Below are positions 37,601-64,000 of a stretch of DNA of 64,000 bases, piece by piece. Source of the DNA: Nematostella vectensis. Its lineage: Eukaryota; Cnidaria; Anthozoa; Actiniaria; Edwardsiidae. The notes beneath the pieces are model-generated. The model had not been told where the DNA came from. It made no database searches and saw only the letters and a list, made by a program, of their open reading frames with translations. The translations under genes and the position numbers were made by a program. The stretch spans positions 1,105,340 to 1,169,339 of the forward strand of contig NC_064048.1 of NCBI RefSeq assembly GCF_932526225.1, in the 5' to 3' direction. Each line of letters starts with the position of its first letter. Position 1 is the stretch's first letter.

Positions 37601-39157
37601 CAAAGCTTGAAAAAACATCAAATAAACTAAAATAAATACAGTTAATGACAGATATATGAGGGTATTTTTCCTACCATTCGCACAGCATCCTCGTCAAAAG
37701 GGTTCCAGTCAACATTAGCAGGAAAATGGGATAAGACCTTGGCCTTGTAAGATCTCTCTAGCGGTGACACATGATGTGAATCTCCTGCAGAAATGGCAAG
37801 AGGTCAACATTAGAGGGAAAATGAGATAGAGCCATAGGCTAGTATGATCTCTCCTTTTATGAATAAACTTAATTTGGATGTAAATGTGTCTGGTGTTGTT
37901 TGCTCCTTAAACCTCAAGTATACTAGTTTTGAGCGATAAAAGTTGCATTTCATTTCTTTATCGCTTTGTGTCAATAGACTGTTTTCACAATGTTGCGCAC
38001 GCATCCAAAATGCCACAGACTGGCGAGCCTCAGGTGATCCAGACAAAAGGGAATTTTACTCCAAAAGTCTGATGCACTCTAGCAGCTTTTTCCATAGCTT
38101 CATCTGTAAACTCCTCTTTGTATTTTGGAGCAGCTGTGGCCTGCCAGTCTGTGGCATTTTGGATGGGTACGCAACATCATAAAAACAGTCTATACTAAGA
38201 AAAGATACTGAGGCAGGCCTGGCGACTTAATACACTTCAACACTATTTTCTACCAGATTTTTTAACAGTAAGAAAAATGATACGCTGATGCAGCTTTCCC
38301 CAAATAAAATATTTCAAATTCTGATAAAAAATAGCAAGAAATGATATCTTTGAAGTCAATTTTAGCTTTCTTCACATAGTCGGGACATAGCTCCTTGTCA
38401 AGTTGCATCCTTGGAGTGCAATTTTCATAGCATGTATGCCCACACTACCCTGAACCCATCTGCAATCATAAAACAATATTCTGTAATAAAACATGCTCTT
38501 TTGAATGCTTAATTAAGGATAAGAATTGCAACGGCTAACATGAACTTCTCTTTGTTAATTAACAAAACAGTGCAACATACATATAAATATATGATATAAA
38601 GATAACAGACGATATAAGTTTAGGCTTATCTCAAAACAAGACAAAACAACAGACAGGCAATGCAAACAAGAGGGAATTTTAACATTGTTTCGTTTAATGA
38701 AACCAAAGGAAACGAATAAAAAAAAAGTGTGCAGCAAGAGGTTGCAAAAAAAAGCTTGCATCCAACAGGAGCACATAATCTCCACACAAAAGCTAAATGT
38801 ATTTATCTTCCTGTCTCAAAATCTTATCAGGAAGAGGGATAAAACAAACATTGTACAAAAAGCGATTTTCATTGTGCGGACGGAAACATGTCATACTATT
38901 AGAAAGGAAACAAACAAAACAAATTACGGCACTATCTCGTAATTATGGCAAACCGAAAACAGCTTTGAATAATTCAGTAACAGAGTTGGGATAGAGATCT
39001 GTTAAGATGGAGCTTGAAATCTGTGAGAGTTTTGAATGATTTCGCGCTTGTCACCAGCTCTACCTGAAAGTTGATCCGGTTCCAAACCCGTAACAGCATC
39101 TAATCCACACACAGCAAAGTAATCAGCAAATCGCTGTCCCGAGGTAGAAGCTGACAT
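11917..39157 (-). CDS. DENND5: DENND5 (Rab6IP1-like) Rab exchange factor, 19 exons, 3' end off the left edge
   Basis: Homologue of vertebrate DENND5A/B, which are known as exchange factors for Rab39 and as Rab6 partners on Golgi and endosomal membranes. The coding exons, in transcription order, are listed separately below; their lengths sum to 3,365 nt (1,121 codons plus 2 nt) and all phases fit. Order of regions: uDENN (about residues 10-200), cDENN (about 210-400), a Ser-rich basic linker (about 400-540), dDENN (about 560-690), first RUN (about 800-1030), and PLAT from about 1035. Recognisable family motifs are [88 protein letters not shown] and VTGHIF. Vertebrate proteins are about 1,290 residues, so the PLAT end and second RUN are missing only because the window ends inside a huge intron. 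I cannot tell whether it is the A- or B-type; an invertebrate would be expected to have one ancestral copy. Confidence 0.93.
12097..12148 (-). CDS. DENND5: DENND5 exon 18 (PLAT)
   Basis: 52 nt, residues 1083-1099 plus 1 nt. Acceptor TTTGCAG|CAC, donor AACGCTG|GTATGT. Encodes [17 protein letters not shown], matching the vertebrate PLAT strand NLGKLTTVQIGHDN. Confidence 0.9.
12149..12536. other. DENND5 intron 17, AT-rich
   Basis: AT-rich intron sequence between PLAT exons. I see no repeat, RNA or other coding segment in it. Confidence 0.7.
12537..12682 (-). CDS. DENND5: DENND5 exon 17 (PLAT)
   Basis: 146 nt, residues 1034-1082. Acceptor TTGGCAG|CC, donor TTCCAG|GTATTT. Encodes the first strands of the PLAT/LH2 beta-sandwich: [20 protein letters not shown], then [15 protein letters not shown]. 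Confidence 0.9.
12683..12876. other. Start of the exon 16-17 intron, decayed repeat-like
   Basis: Contains loosely repeated words such as TCAATT, ATCA and GTCA at about 25-bp spacing, perhaps a decayed tandem array. Nothing firm. Confidence 0.3.
12877..13715 (-). repeat. 44-bp minisatellite carrying the exon 16 donor
   Basis: About 19 copies in the intron between exons 16 and 17. On the gene's strand each unit starts GTGAGTTGAGCC and, in several copies, ends ACGTCAACAG. This matches the exon 16 end (ACGTCAACAG|GTGAGTT) across the junction. Other copies read CGG|GTGAGT. Each unit therefore carries a near-consensus donor in the sense orientation. Confidence 0.92.
13735..13885. mobile_element. 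Dispersed repeat copy (G/C-run family), copy 1
   Basis: Shares an inverted match with 22436-22570: a run of G or C, the word TTATAAG followed by AATGACC or its complement, and a GTGGCTGTGCC-like end. The two copies diverge, so an old non-autonomous element is likely. Ends are uncertain. Confidence 0.45.
13905..14026 (-). CDS. DENND5: DENND5 exon 16 (end of RUN 1)
   Basis: 122 nt, residues 993-1033 plus 1 nt. Acceptor TGTGCAG|GTTACG, donor TCAACAG|GTGAGT. Encodes [20 protein letters not shown] and [12 protein letters not shown]. Both of its splice junctions recur in neighbouring tandem arrays (14029-14345 and 12877-13715). Confidence 0.94.
14029..14345 (-). repeat. 34-bp minisatellite at the exon 16 acceptor
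   Basis: About 9 copies directly upstream, in the sense direction, of exon 16. Units contain GTTACGCTA, which is the first 9 nt of exon 16 (GTTACGCTATAAGG), preceded in some copies by ATACAG in place of the true GTGCAG. The copies farthest from the exon are the most degenerate. Confidence 0.88.
14406..14474 (-). CDS. DENND5: DENND5 exon 15 (RUN 1)
   Basis: 69 nt, residues 970-992 plus 2 nt. Acceptor CTATAG|GTTG, donor TTGAG|GTAAG. Encodes [18 protein letters not shown], matching LSMEKKLLSRHLKQLLSD of vertebrates. Confidence 0.92.
14475..14779. other. DENND5 intron 14, C-rich in part
   Basis: Ordinary intron sequence with a pyrimidine-rich stretch at about 14690-14770. No other feature seen. 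Confidence 0.6.
14780..14839 (-). CDS. DENND5: DENND5 exon 14 (RUN 1)
   Basis: 60 nt, residues 950-969 plus 2 nt. Acceptor CCACCAG|AC, donor GGCAAG|GTAGTT. Encodes [19 protein letters not shown], very close to the vertebrate sequence. Confidence 0.92.
15013..15498. repeat. 33-bp minisatellite with ATTGGCCAT core
   Basis: About 15 copies in the intron between exons 13 and 14. The unit contains GTGATTGGCCATCTACAGC. Because 33 is a multiple of 3, open frames of 115-198 codons appear on both strands; these are artefacts. It does not include either neighbouring splice junction. Confidence 0.95.
15499..15778. other. Remainder of intron 13
   Basis: C/T-rich intron sequence with CCCCTCCCCC-type runs. 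Nothing recognisable. Confidence 0.5.
15779..15905 (-). CDS. DENND5: DENND5 exon 13 (RUN 1 loop)
   Basis: 127 nt, residues 908-949 plus 2 nt. Acceptor TTCCACAG|CC, donor ACATGAG|GTAGAT. Encodes [20 protein letters not shown], a loop rich in Ser-Pro and basic residues, and ends at the conserved SDMR. Confidence 0.87.
15925..18670. repeat. 26-29-bp minisatellite with an inverted-repeat core
   Basis: About 100 copies filling most of intron 12. The unit is GTAGAGAACAAAGCTGTTCT followed by TCAG and a run of 4-8 G. Every good copy has a 6-bp inverted repeat, AGAACA and TGTTCT, around AAGC. G-run length and GAACA/GAGCA changes account for most variation. Minus-strand frames of 70-88 codons here are artefacts. 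Confidence 0.96.
18671..18924. other. Start of intron 12
   Basis: AT-rich sequence between exon 12 and the minisatellite. Nothing recognisable. Confidence 0.5.
18925..19024 (-). CDS. DENND5: DENND5 exon 12 (RUN 1)
   Basis: 100 nt, residues 875-907 plus 1 nt. Acceptor TTTCAG|GGG, donor GCAGAAG|GTAAGG. Encodes [13 protein letters not shown], the invariant RUN-domain tryptophan segment, then an acidic loop. Confidence 0.92.
19025..19326. other. DENND5 intron 11
   Basis: AT-rich intron of about 300 bp. The 84-codon plus-strand frame has no recognisable protein character and is taken as chance. Confidence 0.6.
19327..19479 (-). CDS. DENND5: DENND5 exon 11 (RUN 1)
   Basis: 153 nt, residues 824-874. 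Acceptor TTAATAG|ACC, donor GAGAG|GTACAG. Encodes [16 protein letters not shown] and [20 protein letters not shown], the start of the first RUN domain, which in vertebrates binds Rab6. A 34-bp minisatellite comes to within about 12 nt of its acceptor. Confidence 0.94.
19486..19885. repeat. 34-bp minisatellite abutting the exon 11 acceptor
   Basis: About 12 copies with the core CAATAGTCTTAAGGTAACAT. The array comes to within about 12 nt of the TTAATAG acceptor of exon 11, so the branch-point region of this intron is itself made of repeat. The exon sequence is not included in the unit. Confidence 0.95.
20329..20442 (-). CDS. DENND5: DENND5 exon 10
   Basis: 114 nt, residues 786-823. Acceptor CTGTAG|AAA, donor AAAAG|GTACAC. 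Begins [12 protein letters not shown] and ends [12 protein letters not shown], both readily aligned with vertebrate KYIQEA...LLKECRNK. It leads into the first RUN domain. Confidence 0.9.
20708..20749 (-). CDS. DENND5: DENND5 exon 9 (micro-exon)
   Basis: 42 nt, residues 772-785 ([14 protein letters not shown]). Acceptor TCTGTAG|GAT, donor AAAG|GTTGGT, symmetric phase 0. It can therefore be skipped without a frameshift. Confidence 0.72.
20750..22730. other. DENND5 intron 8, AT-rich with no gene
   Basis: About 2 kb of AT-rich intron. Apart from the dispersed repeat at 22436-22570 I see only poly-A/T runs. The 100-codon minus-strand frame at 21712-22014 lacks any recognisable domain and lies in low-complexity sequence. 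Confidence 0.6.
22436..22570. mobile_element. Dispersed repeat copy (G/C-run family), copy 2
   Basis: Inverted relative of 13735-13885: a 14-C run, then a TTATAAG-GAAATGACC segment, then GTGTGGCTGTGCC. It contains GGGGCC near its left end and GGCCC near its right end, suggesting short terminal inverted repeats. Confidence 0.45.
22731..22806 (-). CDS. DENND5: DENND5 exon 8
   Basis: 76 nt, residues 746-771. Acceptor TTTCAG|GAG, donor ATGCAG|GTTAGT. Encodes [16 protein letters not shown], matching the basic WRRKDRQKQH stretch of vertebrate DENND5A before the first RUN domain. Confidence 0.85.
22905..23460. repeat. About 15-bp GTCTGTCAATCATCA array
   Basis: Irregular array of about 35 short units in intron 7. 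The variants GTCTGTCAATCATTA, GTATATCTGTCATCA and similar alternate. The open frames on both strands here come from the repeat. Confidence 0.92.
23558..24372. repeat. 28-bp minisatellite CCACCATTAGTTATTGGCAT
   Basis: About 29 copies, very regular, in intron 7, ending in TATCATAT. A few copies differ (CATCATTAG, CACCATCAG, TTGGTATT). A MITE has inserted at its right end with a target duplication. Confidence 0.96.
24375..24509. mobile_element. 135-bp MITE with TIR CAGGGTTCAAAATA
   Basis: Terminal inverted repeats: CAGGGTTCAAAATA at the left and its complement TATTTTGAACCCTG at the right. The element is flanked by a perfect 5-bp target duplication, TCAGG (24370-24374 and 24510-24514). An inverted relative lies at 40426-40594, and a partial end is seen at 35303. 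It has no coding capacity. Confidence 0.8.
24555..24621 (-). CDS. DENND5: DENND5 exon 7
   Basis: 67 nt, residues 724-745 plus 2 nt. Acceptor TCCCTAG|AT, donor AAAGG|GTATGG. Encodes [20 protein letters not shown], comparable to the FFPKLQSDVL segment of vertebrates. Only weakly conserved, but its phases match both neighbours. Confidence 0.78.
24851..25285. repeat. 25-26-bp minisatellite AAGGCTCATGTGAACCC, left part
   Basis: About 16 copies in intron 6. The unit is AAGGCTCATGTGAACCCAG plus TATATGA or CATATAA. It is the same family and orientation as 26397-26772. Confidence 0.93.
25433..25676. repeat. ATC / CACCAT microsatellite
   Basis: An ATT/ATC trinucleotide run at both ends, with a central CACCAT hexamer run of about 25 units. 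The symmetric layout (ATT, ATC, CACCAT, ATC, ATT) suggests stepwise expansion from the middle. The Met-Val frame on the minus strand is an artefact. Confidence 0.97.
25677..26396. other. Unique segment between two halves of one array
   Basis: About 720 bp that, together with the ATC microsatellite, separates two blocks of the same 26-bp repeat. It starts with a doubled ATCGTTATTCGAA. No domain or terminal repeats found. The 87-codon frame at 25797-26060 is unsupported. Confidence 0.4.
26397..26772. repeat. 26-bp minisatellite AAGGGCTCATGTGAACCC, right part
   Basis: About 14 copies, ending about 30 bp before the DENND5 exon 6 donor. Same family as 24851-25285 but with AAGGG instead of AAAGG, so the two blocks have been homogenised separately. 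Confidence 0.93.
26805..26885 (-). CDS. DENND5: DENND5 exon 6
   Basis: 81 nt, residues 697-723 plus 1 nt. Acceptor TTCTTAG|TCC, donor AAGG|GTAAG. Encodes [20 protein letters not shown], which aligns loosely with the vertebrate segment after dDENN. The acceptor plus the first half of this exon is present in three tandem 80-bp copies (26846-27090). I chose the copy nearest the donor because read-through from the upstream copies meets a stop. Confidence 0.75.
26846..27090 (-). repeat. 80-bp triplication of the exon 6 acceptor and exon start
   Basis: Three near-identical copies at a period of exactly 80 bp (ATCCACAGAG at 26851, 26931 and 27011). On the gene's strand each copy has intron sequence, the acceptor TTCTTAG and the first ~40 nt of exon 6. 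The near-identity implies a recent event. Starting from either upstream acceptor the frame runs into a TAG, so only the copy nearest the donor is productive. Confidence 0.95.
27091..27493. other. Rest of DENND5 intron 5
   Basis: AT-rich, with several loose copies of GCATAA(T/G)-CATAAGTATG-like words from 27090 to 27250 that may be a decayed repeat. Nothing else. Confidence 0.4.
27494..28496 (-). CDS. DENND5: DENND5 exon 5 (linker and dDENN)
   Basis: 1,003 nt, residues 363-696 plus 1 nt. Acceptor TCTCAG|GCATCC, donor AATGCAA|GTATGT. Begins [10 protein letters not shown], continues [11 protein letters not shown], then a long Ser/Lys/Arg-rich linker (about residues 400-540, including [10 protein letters not shown]), then [31 protein letters not shown] and [10 protein letters not shown] of dDENN. 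The long plus-strand reading frame opposite this exon is only its shadow. Confidence 0.94.
28845..29032 (-). CDS. DENND5: DENND5 exon 4 (cDENN)
   Basis: 188 nt, residues 300-362. Acceptor ATTTTCAG|GT, donor CAGAG|GTGC. Encodes the conserved cDENN core [20 protein letters not shown] and PVPFIMGLY. It is separated from exon 3 by a 7.8-kb intron made mostly of a 35-bp minisatellite. Confidence 0.94.
29040..35262. repeat. 35-bp minisatellite in DENND5 intron 3
   Basis: About 177 copies of a unit with core CAGGCAAAACCCCCTACACT, beginning about 8-25 nt upstream of the exon 4 acceptor. Variants (GTGAACAGG, GTTCACAGG, GTTCAAAGG, and TACCTTCTGAGGCAGGTCACAGG) are arranged in recurring blocks, for example the run starting near 31909 that recurs near 32399 and 32749. 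This shows higher-order duplication. Confidence 0.96.
35440..36562. repeat. 23-24-bp minisatellite CGTGTCAAATGTTGTGCATG
   Basis: About 48 copies of two alternating variants, one with TTGTGCATGTG and one with TTGTTTCTTGTG. A block containing the rare CATGCGCC and GTGCCAAATG variants at about 35891 recurs at about 36310, a higher-order unit of about 419 bp. All three plus-strand frames stay open for 377-423 codons because the unit lacks stop triplets in any register; I do not consider these genes. Confidence 0.95.
36563..36878. other. Start of DENND5 intron 3
   Basis: Unique intron sequence with a purine-rich stretch (36740-36830) and a T run just after the exon 3 donor. No gene seen. Confidence 0.5.
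36879..37572 (-). CDS. DENND5: DENND5 exon 3 (uDENN/cDENN)
   Basis: 694 nt, residues 69-299 plus 1 nt. Acceptor TTTCAG|CTG, donor AACA|GTAAGT. Carries ITREDGSR, the [17 protein letters not shown] strand, [22 protein letters not shown] and [22 protein letters not shown]. The reading frame runs on past the donor for four codons, which is intron read-through and not coding. Confidence 0.95.
37675..37784 (-). CDS. DENND5: DENND5 exon 2
   Basis: 110 nt, residues 32-68. Acceptor CTGCAG|GA, donor CGAATG|GTAG. Encodes the conserved stretch [20 protein letters not shown] of the uDENN region. Confidence 0.92.
37974..38193. mobile_element. 220-bp foldback element
   Basis: Imperfect inverted arms of about 57 bp. 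The left arm starts TAGACTGTTTTCACAATG; the right arm ends in the complement of TAGACTGTTTTTATGATG. Both arms contain CATCCAAAATGCCACAGACT. The element sits in DENND5 intron 1 and is non-coding. Confidence 0.75.
38194..39063. other. DENND5 intron 1, near the start
   Basis: AT-rich intron with no repeat or RNA gene that I can recognise. The small frames on both strands are lysine- or leucine-rich chance frames. Confidence 0.6.
39064..39157 (-). CDS. DENND5: DENND5 exon 1 (start of uDENN)
   Basis: 94 nt, residues 1-31 plus 1 nt. Starts with [14 protein letters not shown] and ends in CTTTCAG|GTA. The family signature RFADYFxVCGLD follows the start closely, as in vertebrate DENND5. An in-frame stop at 39191-39193 fixes this ATG as the first usable one. 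Confidence 0.9.
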
Positions 39158-39190
39158 AGTTTGTAGTTAGAATATTTAACGGCATGGTAA

Positions 39191-39235
39191 TTATTTTGGG
39201 GAAGATTTGTTGTGACAAGAGTCCACATCCGCCAT
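39191..39235 (-). other. Possible upstream ORF of DENND5
   Basis: ATG (39233-39235) within the YY1-like motif opens 14 codons, MADVDSCHNKSSPK, and stops at 39191-39193, in frame with and ahead of the DENND5 start. It is translated only if transcription begins upstream of it. Many YY1-type promoters start at this motif, so it may lie at the very 5' end. Confidence 0.3.
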
Positions 39236-39240
39236 CTTGA
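39229..39240 (-). promoter_or_regulatory. YY1-type motif (AAGATGGCGG)
   Basis: The minus strand reads TCAAGATGGCGG, an excellent match to the animal YY1 consensus, which is typically found just downstream of transcription starts. It lies 72 bp upstream of the DENND5 ATG and is oriented with that gene. Confidence 0.6.
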
Positions 39241-39309
39241 ATATTGAGGTAAAATTTCCTCCGCAAAAAAACTAGTCCCAGACTCCCGAGTAATCTACAG
39301 TTTTTGAGA

Positions 39310-39326
39310 GGGAGGGGAGGGGAGGG
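39310..39326 (+). promoter_or_regulatory. G-quadruplex motif in the promoter
   Basis: Four G runs (3, 4, 4, 3) separated by single A residues on the plus strand. Single-nucleotide loops predict a very stable parallel quadruplex. It could equally serve as a GC-box-like Sp/KLF site cluster. Confidence 0.55.
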
Positions 39327-39611
39327 TAGGTGGCCTTTCCCACAAGCGTAAACAGACGTAAACAGTCACAAAGTCTGAGCAACTGCGTAGGAAAGGGATA
39401 TCAACTCCCATGCAATAATTAAAACGAACAGGTTTCTTTTCAAATCCGGCCAAATGCTGTTAGATTGGAATGTATGGCATGGCAGTTTTATTTCCGACAG
39501 TAAAATGCCCTTAAAATACCCACAAGTAGGGTAAATATTAAAGGACAAACTGAAATGTAATTTTTATAAGTATTATAGGGCTAGGGGATTTAAAATTTTC
39601 CGCATAGTTGA

Positions 39612-39701
39612 ATGAGCCCTTGTTATTTTTCAGCGGTATTGGTAGCACAGTTGTGTCCCGCACACCAAATACCCGAAAAGGCTCACGGGTATCCACGCGA
39701 G
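39612..39701 (+). other. Possible alternative PRPF40 first exon
   Basis: ATG at 39612 opens 30 codons, ending in CGCGAG|GTAAGC, a good donor in phase 0. Joined to exon 2 it would add a different N-terminus in frame. Its ATG context is weaker (T at -3) than that of 39742, so I prefer the latter. Confidence 0.25.
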
Positions 39702-39741
39702 GTAAGCTTCACAAGAAAAACTTCTTTCGACTCGAATAACT

Positions 39742-62992
<23,251 letters not shown>

Positions 62993-63430
62993 CAAACCTT
63001 TTATTATCAAGATCAATATGTAATCTCCCTTTACCGCAATACTAGCTCATGATAAATGTGTGGAGAATTATTGATTTGATCTGCCATAGAATCCTCTGTC
63101 TGTAGATAACAACTCAAATTTCATGTTTTCTAAGGGGTTTGGAGATTTGATAAGTTATTAGAGCTCTCCATGGTCTAATATCCTCTATAGATAAGAGCAT
63201 GTAATATAGGAGCAATTGATATTTCTCTGTGTGAGTTGTGGAGGGCTCATGTAATAACACATACTGAATTTATTCTATTCGAGCTGGTCGACTCCACGGT
63301 TGTACAAAAATGTACGTCTCAGTATGTATTTGCCTTTAACTGGCTCTAGTTCTTCTAGTTGAGTATTCGGTATTTGAGCTTATTGTAAATTGCTGTACTT
63401 TATAAGGCAATAAAAGATTTCTATGGCAAG
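62993..63430 (+). other. Probable PRPF40 3' untranslated region
   Basis: AT-rich sequence between the stop codon and the poly(A) signal; no open frame or repeat. Confidence 0.55.
63409..63414 (+). promoter_or_regulatory. Poly(A) signal AATAAA
   Basis: Canonical AATAAA 417 nt after the PRPF40 stop codon, followed by a T-rich downstream region. It supports the end of the transcript near 63430. Confidence 0.6.
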
Positions 63431-63449
63431 CGCTAGTGTTTTAAGAGAC

Positions 63450-63725
63450 ACCAATATTCTTAACTCACTCGTGCAATATTCGCACCTTATCCATGCCTTC
63501 GCACCTCAATCGTGTCATTTTCGTACCTCATTTGTGTCATTTCCGTACCTCATTCGTGCCATATTCGTACCTCGTTCGTACCATATTTGTACCTTATTCG
63601 TGCCATTTTCGTAACTCATTCGTGCCATTTTCGAACTCATTCGTTCCATTATCGTAACTCATTCGTGCCACATTCGTAACTCCTTCGTAACCCATTCGTG
63701 ACATGTCCGTGACCCATTCGTGCCG
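63450..63725. repeat. 21-22-bp degenerate repeat CATTCGTGCCATTTTCGTAC
   Basis: About 13 diverged copies just downstream of the poly(A) signal. Variants swap TGCC/TACC and CTCATT/CCTCAT. The 63-codon frame here is a repeat artefact. Confidence 0.85.
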
Positions 63726-64000
63726 ACAGAGCAAAAAAATGTCAAGTTTTTCCAAAATAAGGTCTGGTTAACTTCGGTAAGCTTGAATTTTTGCATATAG
63801 GTTCCTTGTGTTATGTAACCTAAATATCAAAAAGTTTTTTTTTTCTAATGGATTCGTCTTCGAGATATGAGGCTTGAAGTGCAAATTTCACATGTTCAAA
63901 GTATGAATTCTCCTCGTTTTTAGGGGAAAGTCGGGCTCTGATCAGAAATTAAGCCAAATTTGCTCGCTTATATCTAAATTTCATATCTCCTTAATTACTT
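63726..64000. other. Unassigned right-edge sequence
   Basis: AT-rich, no gene or repeat recognised. Confidence 0.4.

Larger units (their letters stand above)
39158..39741. promoter_or_regulatory. Presumed bidirectional promoter of DENND5 and PRPF40
   Basis: Only 584 bp separate the two divergent start codons, so both promoters and 5' untranslated regions must lie here or start just inside it. No TATA box is placed convincingly. It contains a YY1-type motif near the DENND5 start and a G-quadruplex motif in the middle. This is inference from the layout; start sites cannot be read from sequence alone. Confidence 0.7.

Noticed and set aside
62993-64000. A further PRPF40 exon coding the vertebrate-type SEGELEKRRR end
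   Set aside because: No matching frame found to the right edge, and a poly(A) signal lies at 63409; the possible donor at 62983-62984 is kept only as a caveat.

Overview
This is a piece of an animal nuclear genome. It holds two conserved, intron-rich genes in head-to-head orientation, and I read no complete gene other than these two. All 41 coding exons join with consistent phases at GT/AG boundaries. The gene content, the retroelement remnants and the many small inverted-repeat elements fit a non-vertebrate metazoan. A cnidarian, perhaps an anthozoan, is my best guess, but the sequence does not prove it.

On the minus strand, 39157 down to 11917 and running off the left edge, is a DENND5 (Rab6IP1-type) gene. 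It encodes DENN, RUN and PLAT regions of a Rab GDP/GTP exchange factor. Nineteen exons give 1,121 codons; the end of PLAT and the second RUN domain must lie beyond position 1. On the plus strand, 39742 to 62992, is a PRPF40 (Prp40) gene. It encodes a U1 snRNP-associated splicing factor with two WW domains, a series of FF domains and an RS/KE-rich tail, in 22 coding exons and 920 codons. The two start codons are 584 bp apart, across a compact presumed bidirectional promoter with a YY1-type motif and a G-quadruplex motif.

The unusual part is the introns. By my estimate about 37 of the 64 kb is tandem repeat, in roughly 20 unrelated minisatellites with units of about 15-80 bp. The largest are at 1-11930, 15925-18670, 29040-35262, 49265-53088 and 56765-61352.

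Nine of these arrays have units that include, or begin exactly at, a splice junction of the host gene (one of them lies detached about 190 bp from its exon): donors of DENND5 exons 16 and 19 and PRPF40 exons 6 and 19, and acceptors of DENND5 exons 6 and 16 and PRPF40 exons 4, 14 and 22. The arrays therefore look seeded from exon-intron boundaries and spread decoy splice sites through the introns. At 1-11930 each intact unit starts with GTAAG and ends with TTTAG, so unit junctions look like AG|GTAAG ratchet points. At 49265-53088 the acceptor unit repeats with a net spacing of exactly 90 x 42 bp. At 41425-41787 a 30-bp acceptor unit stays open in frame over the last five copies, so alternative acceptors could add 10-50 residues to Prp40.

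The remaining intron sequence is AT-rich and holds a CR1/L2-like retrotransposon 3' fragment, a probable hAT-like remnant, a TA-flanked inverted-repeat element, a small MITE family and two foldback elements. I see no rRNA, tRNA, CRISPR or prokaryotic features.
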